A DNA stretch of 21,449 bases from a virus. Both the position numbers and the translations under genes were made by a program. Position 1 is the first letter of the stretch. Each line of letters begins with the position of its first letter. The stretch covers positions 1 to 21,449 of IMG/VR virus record IMGVR_UViG_3300009705_000156; one strand, 5' to 3'. Below the pieces are notes generated by a model. The model had not been told where the DNA came from and searched no databases. It worked only from the letters and a program-made list of their open reading frames with translations. Below, piece after piece: positions 9,287-16,164 of the stretch.

Positions 9287-9896
9287 TAAAAATATTGTTT
9301 ATATACATGGTAGTGGCGCCTCCACGTTAAGTTTTAACTTTTTACAAATATTCTTGCCAGAACATAACGTACTTTATATAGAGTACGATACGCAAGAGCT
9401 ACCAGAAACAGTAATAACTCGCATCAAAATGCAAATACTTGATGAGTTTGGGCATGACCCATTCTCTGTAATAGCACACAGCTACGGGTGTTTGCTAGGA
9501 TTAAAAGCGGTACAGGCATTTGCTAACTGTGATGTATTTTTAGCCATGAGTGCCCCATGGGGTGGCAGTAGAACAGCAAAGTGGTTATCGTATGCATTCA
9601 GACATAGTAAACTTTTTACAGCACTAAATCCAAAGAGTGCGTTTATCACTGCGTTACAAACTGTAAACAACGATTTTAAGATAATTAATATAGTAACAAC
9701 AGGAACTAGAGGAGCCGGAAATGCTCTTGCTGGTATGGGCGAATCTAACGATGGAACTCTAACTGTTAGAACACAGAAATCTGTTCCTAACAATTTTAAT
9801 AATCTGAAACAGATTGAAACAGGTACTAGTCACAACGAAGTGCTAGTTAATTTTGAAACGGTTGAAATTATAAAAAGGGAGATTTTTTGTGAATAA
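9246..9896 (+). CDS. Alpha/beta hydrolase, probable lipase or esterase
   Basis: A 216-residue protein with all core features of an alpha/beta hydrolase. IVYIHGSGAS (residues 17-26) is the oxyanion-hole strand and loop, and IAHSYGCLLG (76-85) is the nucleophile elbow with Ser79. SNDGTLTV (167-174) places the acidic residue at Asp169, and GTSHNEVL (193-200) places the histidine at His196. Hydrolases with HSYG and NDG...V resemble PGAP1-type or lipase-like esterases acting on ester or thioester bonds; the substrate cannot be told. No signal peptide or transmembrane segment is visible, so it would act in the cytoplasm or in lysis/virion after release. The start at 9246 has AGGA 5 bases upstream; an in-frame ATG at 9270 lacks a good site but would remove most of the 41-base overlap with the preceding gene. 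The Ser-Asp-His set appears complete, so it is probably active. Confidence 0.88.
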   Translation: MIWNLCSRMPQPPNKNIVYIHGSGASTLSFNFLQIFLPEHNVLYIEYDTQELPETVITRIKMQILDEFGHDPFSVIAHSYGCLLGLKAVQAFANCDVFLAMSAPWGGSRTAKWLSYAFRHSKLFTALNPKSAFITALQTVNNDFKIINIVTTGTRGAGNALAGMGESNDGTLTVRTQKSVPNNFNNLKQIETGTSHNEVLVNFETVEIIKREIFCE

Positions 9897-10101
9897 AAAT
9901 ACTAGCTTAAACGATACCTTAGAAGAAGAACTTCGTGTCATGCTTGTTGATAAGCAAAACGAATGTAACCACCTAAGAGCCGAAATTAAAACCTTAAGAA
10001 GGTCAGTGGCTGAAGAACAAGAAGGCAAATATAGAGCCTATATCAAGTTTGCTGATTTACAAAAAGAATTATCTAAATATAAGAAGGGCGAACTAGTTTA
10101 A
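9889..10101 (+). CDS. Small coiled-coil protein, 70 aa, hypothetical
   Basis: Starts at GTG, overlapping the last 8 bases of the hydrolase gene, with a strong AAAGGGAGA ribosome binding site 6-7 bases upstream. Nearly the whole protein is charged and heptad-like (LEEELRVMLVDKQNECNHLR, then IKTLRRSVAEEQ and LQKELSKYKKGE), predicting one long helix or coiled coil. I do not recognise a family. As the last gene of the three-gene cluster it is probably co-translated with the hydrolase and could be a partner or scaffold. It ends exactly one base before the leftward gp5 gene's stop codon, leaving no spacer. Confidence 0.75.
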   Translation: MNKNTSLNDTLEEELRVMLVDKQNECNHLRAEIKTLRRSVAEEQEGKYRAYIKFADLQKELSKYKKGELV

Positions 10102-11646
10102 CTATTTAACTGGCTTGTCTTTATCCACATGTCCTATGTAAGGCTCTCGAGTCAGCAATATATCTATAATACTAGTAACAGTATCTTGATCACCTTCTCT
10201 CTTGCCCTCAGTAGTTAACGGATTATCTTCGCTAGTATCTTGTAAGTCATATTCCCACCCTGGGGTTTCTATGGGCTGGTCTTCATGATCTACTAATGGG
10301 ATAGCTACCGCGGTTTTACTGTTCTCTGCCTGTGTTGCACTACCACCATCATTGAGATGTACTGTACTGCCCACTACGTTTGTTTTACCACCTGCTTGTA
10401 TGTTTGTATCGCCACCTGACTTAATATGCTGAGTGTCAGACGCTGTACTAAACATGTTAGATTTAGCGTTTAAATGCATGTCTGTACCTGCTGTTGCAAG
10501 TAGCGAATTTCTAGCAGTTAAATGCATACTGCCTTTGTCGTCTACTTCTAGCACAAAGTCTTTCATAACTTTCATACTAGCTTCTGCACCAGCATTAATA
10601 TTGAGTACGCCACGTTGATTGCCGTCCTCGTCTTGTTGTTCGTGTGCTTCGCCGTAAACACCTGCATTAATATTTACAGATGTGTTGCCTTCTAAATTTA
10701 AATTTTTGTCTGCACGAATATTAATATTGCCTTTAGCTCTATACGAAATATCTTTTTCACTGTATATTTGTATGTCACCATCGCCACTCATCTCTACCCA
10801 CGCATTACCTTTTGCGTTTATTATATAAATTAGACCGTTAGTGTCGTCCATTAATACTTGGTTGCCACCTGCTGTTCTAATTCTTATGTTCTTACTTTCA
10901 CCATTAATGTTACCATCGTCCATCACAAAACTGTGCCCACCTGTTCTGTGTGTGCCGTCTTTTTTACCTGTAGTTAAATTTACATCTTCTGCACCGGGAG
11001 TAGATATACCAAATACTGCACTAGGCGATTCCCTTCTTGCACTAGATGTCGATAAGCCTCTGAGCTTGTCATTAATCAATCCTTGGTCAAGAATAGGTTT
11101 TGTTATATATGGATTAACTGGTCGTGTAGCATTAACGCCGTGATTTATCTCGTCTGTCTGTCTATTAATTTCTGCTACTGGCAGTTTTTGGTCTGTGCCG
11201 AACGTTGTGCCTGCGGCATTTCCAGGTACCATGTTAGCCATTTGATCTGGTAGTAAACACCCTAGTACAAATGGTAATTTAGATTTGCCGTCTGCAAAAC
11301 ATACTAATACCCAGTTACCTACATCCGGCGGTACCATCCACATGCCATATGTTTTTTGTGTCTCAACATACGATGCTAAATTATCTCCAATTCTATTAGA
11401 CGGTGTACTTCCGCCAAACGGAGTACTCCAAAATGCATTAACCCAATTGCTTGGGTTGTCTCTGTCTTTGCCTAATGCCGGAATATATACTGTTAGTCTG
11501 CCACTGTTGGTATCGTCTTTAGGTCTAACAATAACTTCGCCTAAGTAAACACCAAAATCTAAATCAGCATTTTTAGTCATTTCGCTAGTGGGGTTATTTC
11601 TACTAACCTTAAATTTATCTGCTTTATAGTTTCCGCGTAAACTCAT
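10102..11646 (-). CDS. 5: Baseplate hub / spike protein gp5, without lysozyme domain
   Basis: T4 gp5-family hub protein forming the membrane-piercing needle at the tail tip. Residues 31-135 are the OB-fold: VYLGEVIVRPKDD, GRLTVYIPALG, then MWMVPPDVGNWVLVCFADG and FVLGCL. From about residue 237 to 430 runs a triple-stranded beta-helix typical of gp5/VgrG spikes, with repeating short strands such as GNQVLMDD, GNAWVEMSGDGDIQIY, GNINIRADKNLNLEGN and HIKSGGDTNIQAGGKTNV. At 514 residues it is near T4 gp5 (575), but the region between the OB-fold and helix (about 140-235) shows nothing like the T4 phage lysozyme domain with its catalytic Glu. It is the last gene of the right-hand late operon and its start shares one base with the stop of the 823-aa gene (TAATG). 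Confidence 0.9.
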   Translation of the reverse strand: MSLRGNYKADKFKVSRNNPTSEMTKNADLDFGVYLGEVIVRPKDDTNSGRLTVYIPALGKDRDNPSNWVNAFWSTPFGGSTPSNRIGDNLASYVETQKTYGMWMVPPDVGNWVLVCFADGKSKLPFVLGCLLPDQMANMVPGNAAGTTFGTDQKLPVAEINRQTDEINHGVNATRPVNPYITKPILDQGLINDKLRGLSTSSARRESPSAVFGISTPGAEDVNLTTGKKDGTHRTGGHSFVMDDGNINGESKNIRIRTAGGNQVLMDDTNGLIYIINAKGNAWVEMSGDGDIQIYSEKDISYRAKGNINIRADKNLNLEGNTSVNINAGVYGEAHEQQDEDGNQRGVLNINAGAEASMKVMKDFVLEVDDKGSMHLTARNSLLATAGTDMHLNAKSNMFSTASDTQHIKSGGDTNIQAGGKTNVVGSTVHLNDGGSATQAENSKTAVAIPLVDHEDQPIETPGWEYDLQDTSEDNPLTTEGKREGDQDTVTSIIDILLTREPYIGHVDKDKPVK

Positions 11647-14117
11647 TATCCGTCACCTCTGTCTGCATTAAACTCTGCTAGTTGTCGTGCATTAGTTTCT
11701 TCTGTTAATGCTAAAATTTCTGCATCTGTTAATGGAGCATCGCCATCATCTACTCCGTAATCTATATCTACTATGTCGTACTCAGATAAATTTAGTGCTG
11801 TATTCTTTTTAGCATTTACTTCTATTTCAAACATGCCATTATTGAATGTACATGTAGTCGCCATAATTTGATATACTCCACTTATAAAATAAGCCGTGCC
11901 AGCTTTTTCTAGATAACCTGTATTGTTATCCTCATCGTCCATGTCAGGATCTATTACCCTAGGAGTTTGCATTGTAAATAAAAAATAGTTATCATTGCCG
12001 TTGTACGAAATGGAATCCATTGTGGTAGCTTTTCCAATATTGTCTAATTGTGCTGTCATGCCTTTGCCTTTGTGCGGGTCAACCGGCTTCTCGCCTAAGT
12101 ACCACACATCGCCCCTAATTTTTAATCCTAAATCAATTAATATACTCGCATCATTAACATTTTGATACATGTACCCAAACAATGTTGCTTTAGGTGTGCC
12201 GTCAACCGTATTACCTGATGTGGAAGTAATGCTCTTAGAATAATCAAATGACGGTTTAGTAACTGATGTTTTTAAAGTGTTCATTGCTTGACGAGAACTA
12301 AGTTCGCCGATAACAATTTCACTGCCGCCTGCATTGTCAATAAGATCTGCTCCATACAAATACCCACTTGGCTCTGGCTTATAAGGTGGATTGGTTTCAT
12401 TTGGATTCGGATCTGATGATGTCGGGGTGCTAGGATCTGTATTAGATGCTTGGGACCTAAAATATCCTAGAGGATCATTGCCGCCGTTGTTCAATAGTAC
12501 CATAGCTTCTGCTAAATTCTTTCGTGCTTGTTTATTATCTTGAAGAGACTTTCTTTCTGATTCACTTAAATTTAGTTTGTCGGCAACTTCATTCTGGTAT
12601 GCCGCATTATTTAATTGCTTGGCTAATGCATCTGTATCTTCTTGTGCTTTTGCAATTTCAGCCTTCTTTTGTTTATTGTTATTATCACCATCACTTGTCG
12701 GAGTTCCTGGTGCGTTAGGATTAGTAGATGCATCACCCATCAATCCTCCTTGTGGAGCGCCTAGTAATAGTTGTCCTGCTTTATAGCCAATTGTTGCTTC
12801 TAAAATTTGGTCATTTTGTCCAGTATACAAATAATGATATGCTTTTCTTATTTTCATTTCATTTATTCGAGTGGTAATATTTTCTTTAGTAGTGTTAAAT
12901 TCGCCCGGGCCACTTGATAGTGATTCATCTGCCGTTTCATACAGTACAGGCTTATAAACTACTCTCTTTGCGTAAGTATTTCTTCTATGATCATAGTCTA
13001 GCCATTCTGTTGCCGCTTCGATCCTGTACCATGTAGTAAATGTTTGATTCATGTCTAAACCATCTTCGTCTATAACAGGATCTTCGAAATCGTGCTTTCT
13101 TGTAATTTGTTTTAAAAAGTCATCATTCATTACTAGTAATGTTGTAAGGATTTTATGGAAGTTTGTGCCTTGCTTAACTTGTACTCTGTTTCGTCTCCAA
13201 ACTCCGCCACTTGCTTCTATGCCGCCATCTAAACTGTCTGGGTTGTCTTCTAATATCTTATCGTATTCTTCTCTGGTCTTAATTCCCATTGCATCAGCAT
13301 TCATTAATCTGTTTACTTGTTCAGCCTGGCGAAAGTTTGAATAATTTATGTTGCCGTCTCCACCGAGCATTAATACAAGATTAGAGAAGTCAAATTCTAC
13401 TTCATCTTGTACAGCATGTTCTTTATAGTTGTCTGTTCTAAACTTCTTAAGGGTTGTTTGTAAGTCTTCAAGACATTCTACAATAGTACTACCAGTCATA
13501 CTAGTGTCAGCTGGAATTGTATAATATGTATCTGCGTATGCGTTTGAATTTGTTTGCACAAACGTACAATCATATGTGCTACCAGTATCATTAATATTTA
13601 CGTCGATAGTCATAAGCTCTAATTGCCAGCACCACGGACCATCAATAGTAACAGGGTCGCCAGCGGCTTCGTTATCGTCTAAATCTTCTGTGTAGCCTTT
13701 AAAGTTTAATTCGAGGAATACAGGTGCATTGGCAAACATACCAGCTTTGATGCCAAGTACTTGTTTTGCCATTTGTATTTGGTCTAGCAAGTCTGCGGCG
13801 CCGGGCTGTATAAGTGTAAAAGCACCGTTGGTCACAAATACGCCTGCTCCGGACCTAACTATATTTAATTCTATATTTTCTATTGCCACGCCGGTTACAC
13901 TAGTTTGAGCAATAATAACTGTTTGTTCTGGTTTAGCTTTTAAGGCACCGTTTTTATATCCGCCGCCTTCTCCGTCATCATCTGGGATCATATAAAGTCT
14001 AAAATTATATGATGCATTGTTGAAAGCATCTAGTTTATTACCGGCTACTGCGCCAATCCATCGGTCTTCGACTATAGGAGTTTCAGCGTTCTCTTTGTCT
14101 TTAGAGGATCCAGCCAT
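11646..14117 (-). CDS. Large virion/baseplate hub protein, 823 aa, function unassigned
   Basis: Located between gp53 and gp5 in the late operon and joined to both by one-base TAATG overlaps, so it is almost surely a structural protein made in step with the hub. The N-terminal part (SYNFRLYMIP, TVIIAQTSVTGVAIENIELN, residues 37-85) is beta-rich and looks like tail-tube or hub domains. In the middle there is a distinct inserted segment: a Gly/Asn/Asp linker near 465-480, a Lys/Glu/Ala-rich helix near 483-545 (KAEIAKAQEDTDALAKQLNN) and a Pro/Thr/Ser/Asn linker near 559-582. A second folded part follows (YLYGADLIDNAGGSEIVIGE). The C-terminus is acidic. A gp27-like hub role beside gp5 is a reasonable guess given the position, but I see no diagnostic motif. 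Confidence 0.75.
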   Translation of the reverse strand: MAGSSKDKENAETPIVEDRWIGAVAGNKLDAFNNASYNFRLYMIPDDDGEGGGYKNGALKAKPEQTVIIAQTSVTGVAIENIELNIVRSGAGVFVTNGAFTLIQPGAADLLDQIQMAKQVLGIKAGMFANAPVFLELNFKGYTEDLDDNEAAGDPVTIDGPWCWQLELMTIDVNINDTGSTYDCTFVQTNSNAYADTYYTIPADTSMTGSTIVECLEDLQTTLKKFRTDNYKEHAVQDEVEFDFSNLVLMLGGDGNINYSNFRQAEQVNRLMNADAMGIKTREEYDKILEDNPDSLDGGIEASGGVWRRNRVQVKQGTNFHKILTTLLVMNDDFLKQITRKHDFEDPVIDEDGLDMNQTFTTWYRIEAATEWLDYDHRRNTYAKRVVYKPVLYETADESLSSGPGEFNTTKENITTRINEMKIRKAYHYLYTGQNDQILEATIGYKAGQLLLGAPQGGLMGDASTNPNAPGTPTSDGDNNNKQKKAEIAKAQEDTDALAKQLNNAAYQNEVADKLNLSESERKSLQDNKQARKNLAEAMVLLNNGGNDPLGYFRSQASNTDPSTPTSSDPNPNETNPPYKPEPSGYLYGADLIDNAGGSEIVIGELSSRQAMNTLKTSVTKPSFDYSKSITSTSGNTVDGTPKATLFGYMYQNVNDASILIDLGLKIRGDVWYLGEKPVDPHKGKGMTAQLDNIGKATTMDSISYNGNDNYFLFTMQTPRVIDPDMDDEDNNTGYLEKAGTAYFISGVYQIMATTCTFNNGMFEIEVNAKKNTALNLSEYDIVDIDYGVDDGDAPLTDAEILALTEETNARQLAEFNADRGDG

Positions 14118-14416
14118 TAGTTTGCTAGCCTGTCTATTGTTTCCTTAGTAGGTACGAATATAGATAAACCTGACACAAAATCTTCTATAGGATCTACTAA
14201 TGCATCTGGGTTTCTTAATGCAAACACCCACCATAGTTGTACAGTTCCGTATAGTTCGTGTGCCAGTAAGTCAGGACGTTTTGCGTATTTAGGTTCTATT
14301 GCATACTGTCTATCTGCTCGACTTTTTGGAAGTTTAGGCAAATCGTTTACGTCAAGAAATAATCCCCTTGTAGGAGCTCTGCGTAGGAAACTGTCCTTGT
14401 TATTAGTGTTAGCCAT
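14117..14416 (-). CDS. 53: Baseplate wedge protein gp53
   Basis: A 99-residue protein whose C-terminal two-thirds fits the gp53 / LysM-like wedge family: ADRQYAIEPKYAKRPDLLAH, then ELYGTVQLWWVFALRNPDAL, then VDPIEDFVSGLSIFVPTKE. The pattern of an early Y/P-rich strand, a helix with LWW, NPD, DPI and a final G..I.VP is diagnostic of the LysM-like fold that caps the wedge near gp25. T4 gp53 is about 196 residues, so this is a compact version, which I recall as usual for marine relatives. Start and stop both form TAATG junctions with gp48-like and the 823-aa gene, indicating translational coupling. Confidence 0.85.
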   Translation of the reverse strand: MANTNNKDSFLRRAPTRGLFLDVNDLPKLPKSRADRQYAIEPKYAKRPDLLAHELYGTVQLWWVFALRNPDALVDPIEDFVSGLSIFVPTKETIDRLAN

Positions 14417-15156
14417 TAGATAAATCCGTCCGATAGCCCTTTGCCACTAGTAAATCGTTGCAAGTTAAATTTCTTTCTTGTTTTTCTATATGTGTATTGT
14501 GGTGCAAGTTCTATCATTATGCTAGTTTCCGTTGGCATCATTGTAGTTGTGCCTTTGTATTTAACAGGAACGTAATCTACGTTGGGCGGTAACTGGAAGT
14601 TATAGTTTCGTATAATAACTGGAACTTTGTTGAACCCAAATTCTCCTAAGTATTCAAATAATAATACTGGAGGAGGCGTTCCAAAGAATCCACTCTTAAC
14701 AGCACTGTCACCATAGAATGCTTTAGTAACACTTCTTAAAAAATGGAATACTGCTAACATATATTGTGCTTCGTCTGTAGTATTTGCAGTAAACGTTCCT
14801 GTGATAGGTAGTGTTGTAGGTCTACTATTAATGTATGTATAAAACGGATAGTTCGATCCGTGTTGTGTAGACTCGTTATAATCTGTAGAAGCCGCAAGGA
14901 AAATATCTGGTGTAAAAGGAAACACAATTCCGCCTTTGTCTTGCAATGGCTTTAGTACACTATCAGTAATTTCTTTAGTGGGGTCATCAGGATCTACTAG
15001 ACCGTATGCCCATTTCTCTCCGCCTTTCTTAGGTCGGATTCTTGCTCGCCAATCTATTTCGCCAAATTCTGAACCGTCGTTGCGTTGCATGAATTGGTCG
15101 AATTCTACATTGTCAGTGTTGACTTTAGGTTGGTTATATTCTGTATCTTCTGCCAT
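14416..15156 (-). CDS. 48: Baseplate tail-tube cap protein, gp48-like
   Basis: Probable tube-cap protein that sits on the hub and starts tail-tube growth. The start at 15156 (MAEDTEYNQ) is preferred over an upstream in-frame ATG at 15198 because an AAGGAG ribosome binding site lies 6 bases before it and the upstream choice would overlap the late promoter. The 246-residue product has IVFPFTPDIFL near 90-100, TLPITGTFTANTTDEAQYML near 130-150, a following FFRS-like FHFLRSVTKAFYGD, then VPVIIRNYNFQLPPNVDYVPV and a C-terminal end SGKGLSDGFI; this series matches what I recall of gp48 in marine T4-like phages, though it is shorter than T4 gp48 (364). gp54 is the main alternative. Confidence 0.72.
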   Translation of the reverse strand: MAEDTEYNQPKVNTDNVEFDQFMQRNDGSEFGEIDWRARIRPKKGGEKWAYGLVDPDDPTKEITDSVLKPLQDKGGIVFPFTPDIFLAASTDYNESTQHGSNYPFYTYINSRPTTLPITGTFTANTTDEAQYMLAVFHFLRSVTKAFYGDSAVKSGFFGTPPPVLLFEYLGEFGFNKVPVIIRNYNFQLPPNVDYVPVKYKGTTTMMPTETSIMIELAPQYTYRKTRKKFNLQRFTSGKGLSDGFI

Positions 15157-15162
15157 AATGTG

Positions 15163-15168
15163 CTCCTT
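15163..15168 (-). promoter_or_regulatory. Ribosome binding site deciding the gp48-like start
   Basis: Minus-strand AAGGAG, 6 bases before the ATG at 15156. It selects MAED as the start. If the late motif just upstream is used with T4 geometry, the messenger would begin almost exactly at this site, giving a leader of only about a dozen bases. Confidence 0.8.
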
Positions 15169-15173
15169 CGTTG

Positions 15174-15181
15174 TATTTATC
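15174..15181 (-). promoter_or_regulatory. Late promoter motif (GATAAATA) for the gp48-gp53-823aa-gp5 operon
   Basis: Minus-strand GATAAATA, one base off the T4 late consensus, 17 bases upstream of the gp48-like ATG. No other promoter is obvious for this structural operon. It forms the left half of a perfect inverted repeat with 15184-15191. Confidence 0.72.
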
Positions 15182-15183
15182 AC

Positions 15184-15191
15184 GATAAATA
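15184..15191 (+). promoter_or_regulatory. Late promoter motif (GATAAATA) facing gp55
   Basis: Plus-strand copy of the same octamer, two bases from the minus-strand copy, so the pair TATTTATC-AC-GATAAATA is a perfect palindrome. It could let gp55 RNA polymerase read rightward into gp55, gp47 and gp46 late in infection, or may only be a by-product of the palindrome. Confidence 0.5.
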
Positions 15192-15231
15192 ATAGCACGT
15201 TTTAATTATTAGTAAGAATATTAGAAAACAG

Positions 15232-15260
15232 TTGACTTTGTCTTGCTTAGACACTATACT
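15232..15260 (+). promoter_or_regulatory. Sigma70-type early promoter for the gp55-gp47-gp46 operon
   Basis: TTGACT (15232-15237), 17-base spacer, TATACT (15255-15260): near-consensus boxes with ideal spacing, starting transcription about 16 bases before the gp55 start. An AAGGAG ribosome binding site (15272-15277) follows. The -35 region TTGACTTT is identical to that of the promoter at 8933. Confidence 0.85.
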
Positions 15261-15282
15261 ACTGTTTAACTAAGGAGATTAT

Positions 15283-16155
15283 ATGGCTCACATTACACCA
15301 AAAAAGGTTAATTATTTAAACAATAAGGACATACTGAAGCAAATTCATGCTAGTAAGATGTCGTATTGTTATGTGCAAGATGACAAGTACATGAATCCAG
15401 ATATCATTTTAATGGATGTCAACGAAATTAATAAGACTACTATTAAACAGGCCCAAGAGAATAGGTCAGCAAAATTACAATCAGATGGCTACCAAACTGC
15501 TATGAAAGACGGTGGTTGGGATAAGAAGCCCAAGCAGAAAGACTTTGCAGTTGATCCGCTTTCTCTTGCAGTAGATGAACTAGTGTTTAGAGTTATGGGA
15601 TATGACCATATTCCAGATGAACCAGGTAGAAAGAAAACTACTAAGACGGTTGCTGATACAAAAGCAAAACTAAATTTCCCTCCATTCAAACATTATATTG
15701 TGGATGGTGCTGGAACTAATCCTAGGGAAGTTGCTAGAAGTCATTGGGTAGGTGGACTACACAATGGTCACTTTAGTGTCGACCACGGAAAAATTACAAA
15801 TACCCTCGGTAGCATGTTTATGAAACTTGTAGAGCGTTATAGTCAAAGAGGTAACTGGCGAGGTTACACTTATGTTGACGAAATGCGTGGACAAGCATTA
15901 GTACAACTTGCTCAAATAGGATTGCAGTTTAACGAAGCAAAATCAGACAATCCATTTGCATATTATACCGCTACAGTTAATAACAGTTTCACTAGAGTTT
16001 TAAACTTAGAGAAACGTAATCAATCAATTAGAGACGACATCTTAATCGAGTCCGGTCATTTACCAAGTTACGGTAGACAGATTGCATACGAGAATGAGAT
16101 GAAAGAACTTCGTAAGATTGCAGAAACTGAAGTAGAAAATACATCAACTGAGTAA
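15283..16155 (+). CDS. 55: Late-transcription sigma factor gp55, long form
   Basis: Directs host RNA polymerase to phage late promoters. The C-terminal 110 residues match T4 gp55: KLVERYSQRGNWRGYTYVDE (181-200), MRGQALVQLAQIGLQF, NPFAYYTATVNNSFTRVL and EKRNQSIRDD (243-252), the sigma region 2-like helices that read the late -10 box. The N-terminus (VNYLNNKDILKQIHASK, then MSYCYVQDDKYMNPDIIL) is the conserved gp55 start. Between lies about 120 residues absent from T4 gp55 (185 residues), including LVFRVMGYDHIPDEPGRK and LNFPPFKHYIVDGAG (about 100-145). The total of 290 matches my memory of marine gp55. A clear hydrophobic-acidic sliding-clamp tail like that of T4 is not evident at the C-terminus. 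It heads the early operon and its own product would act on the motifs at 8873, 15174 and 20738. Confidence 0.93.
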   Translation: MAHITPKKVNYLNNKDILKQIHASKMSYCYVQDDKYMNPDIILMDVNEINKTTIKQAQENRSAKLQSDGYQTAMKDGGWDKKPKQKDFAVDPLSLAVDELVFRVMGYDHIPDEPGRKKTTKTVADTKAKLNFPPFKHYIVDGAGTNPREVARSHWVGGLHNGHFSVDHGKITNTLGSMFMKLVERYSQRGNWRGYTYVDEMRGQALVQLAQIGLQFNEAKSDNPFAYYTATVNNSFTRVLNLEKRNQSIRDDILIESGHLPSYGRQIAYENEMKELRKIAETEVENTSTE

Positions 16156-16164
16156 CAAACCACT

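Noticed and set aside
15157-15198. Upstream in-frame start of the gp48-like gene (14 extra residues)
   Set aside because: It would place coding sequence over the late promoter motif, and the AAGGAG site clearly points to the ATG at 15156.
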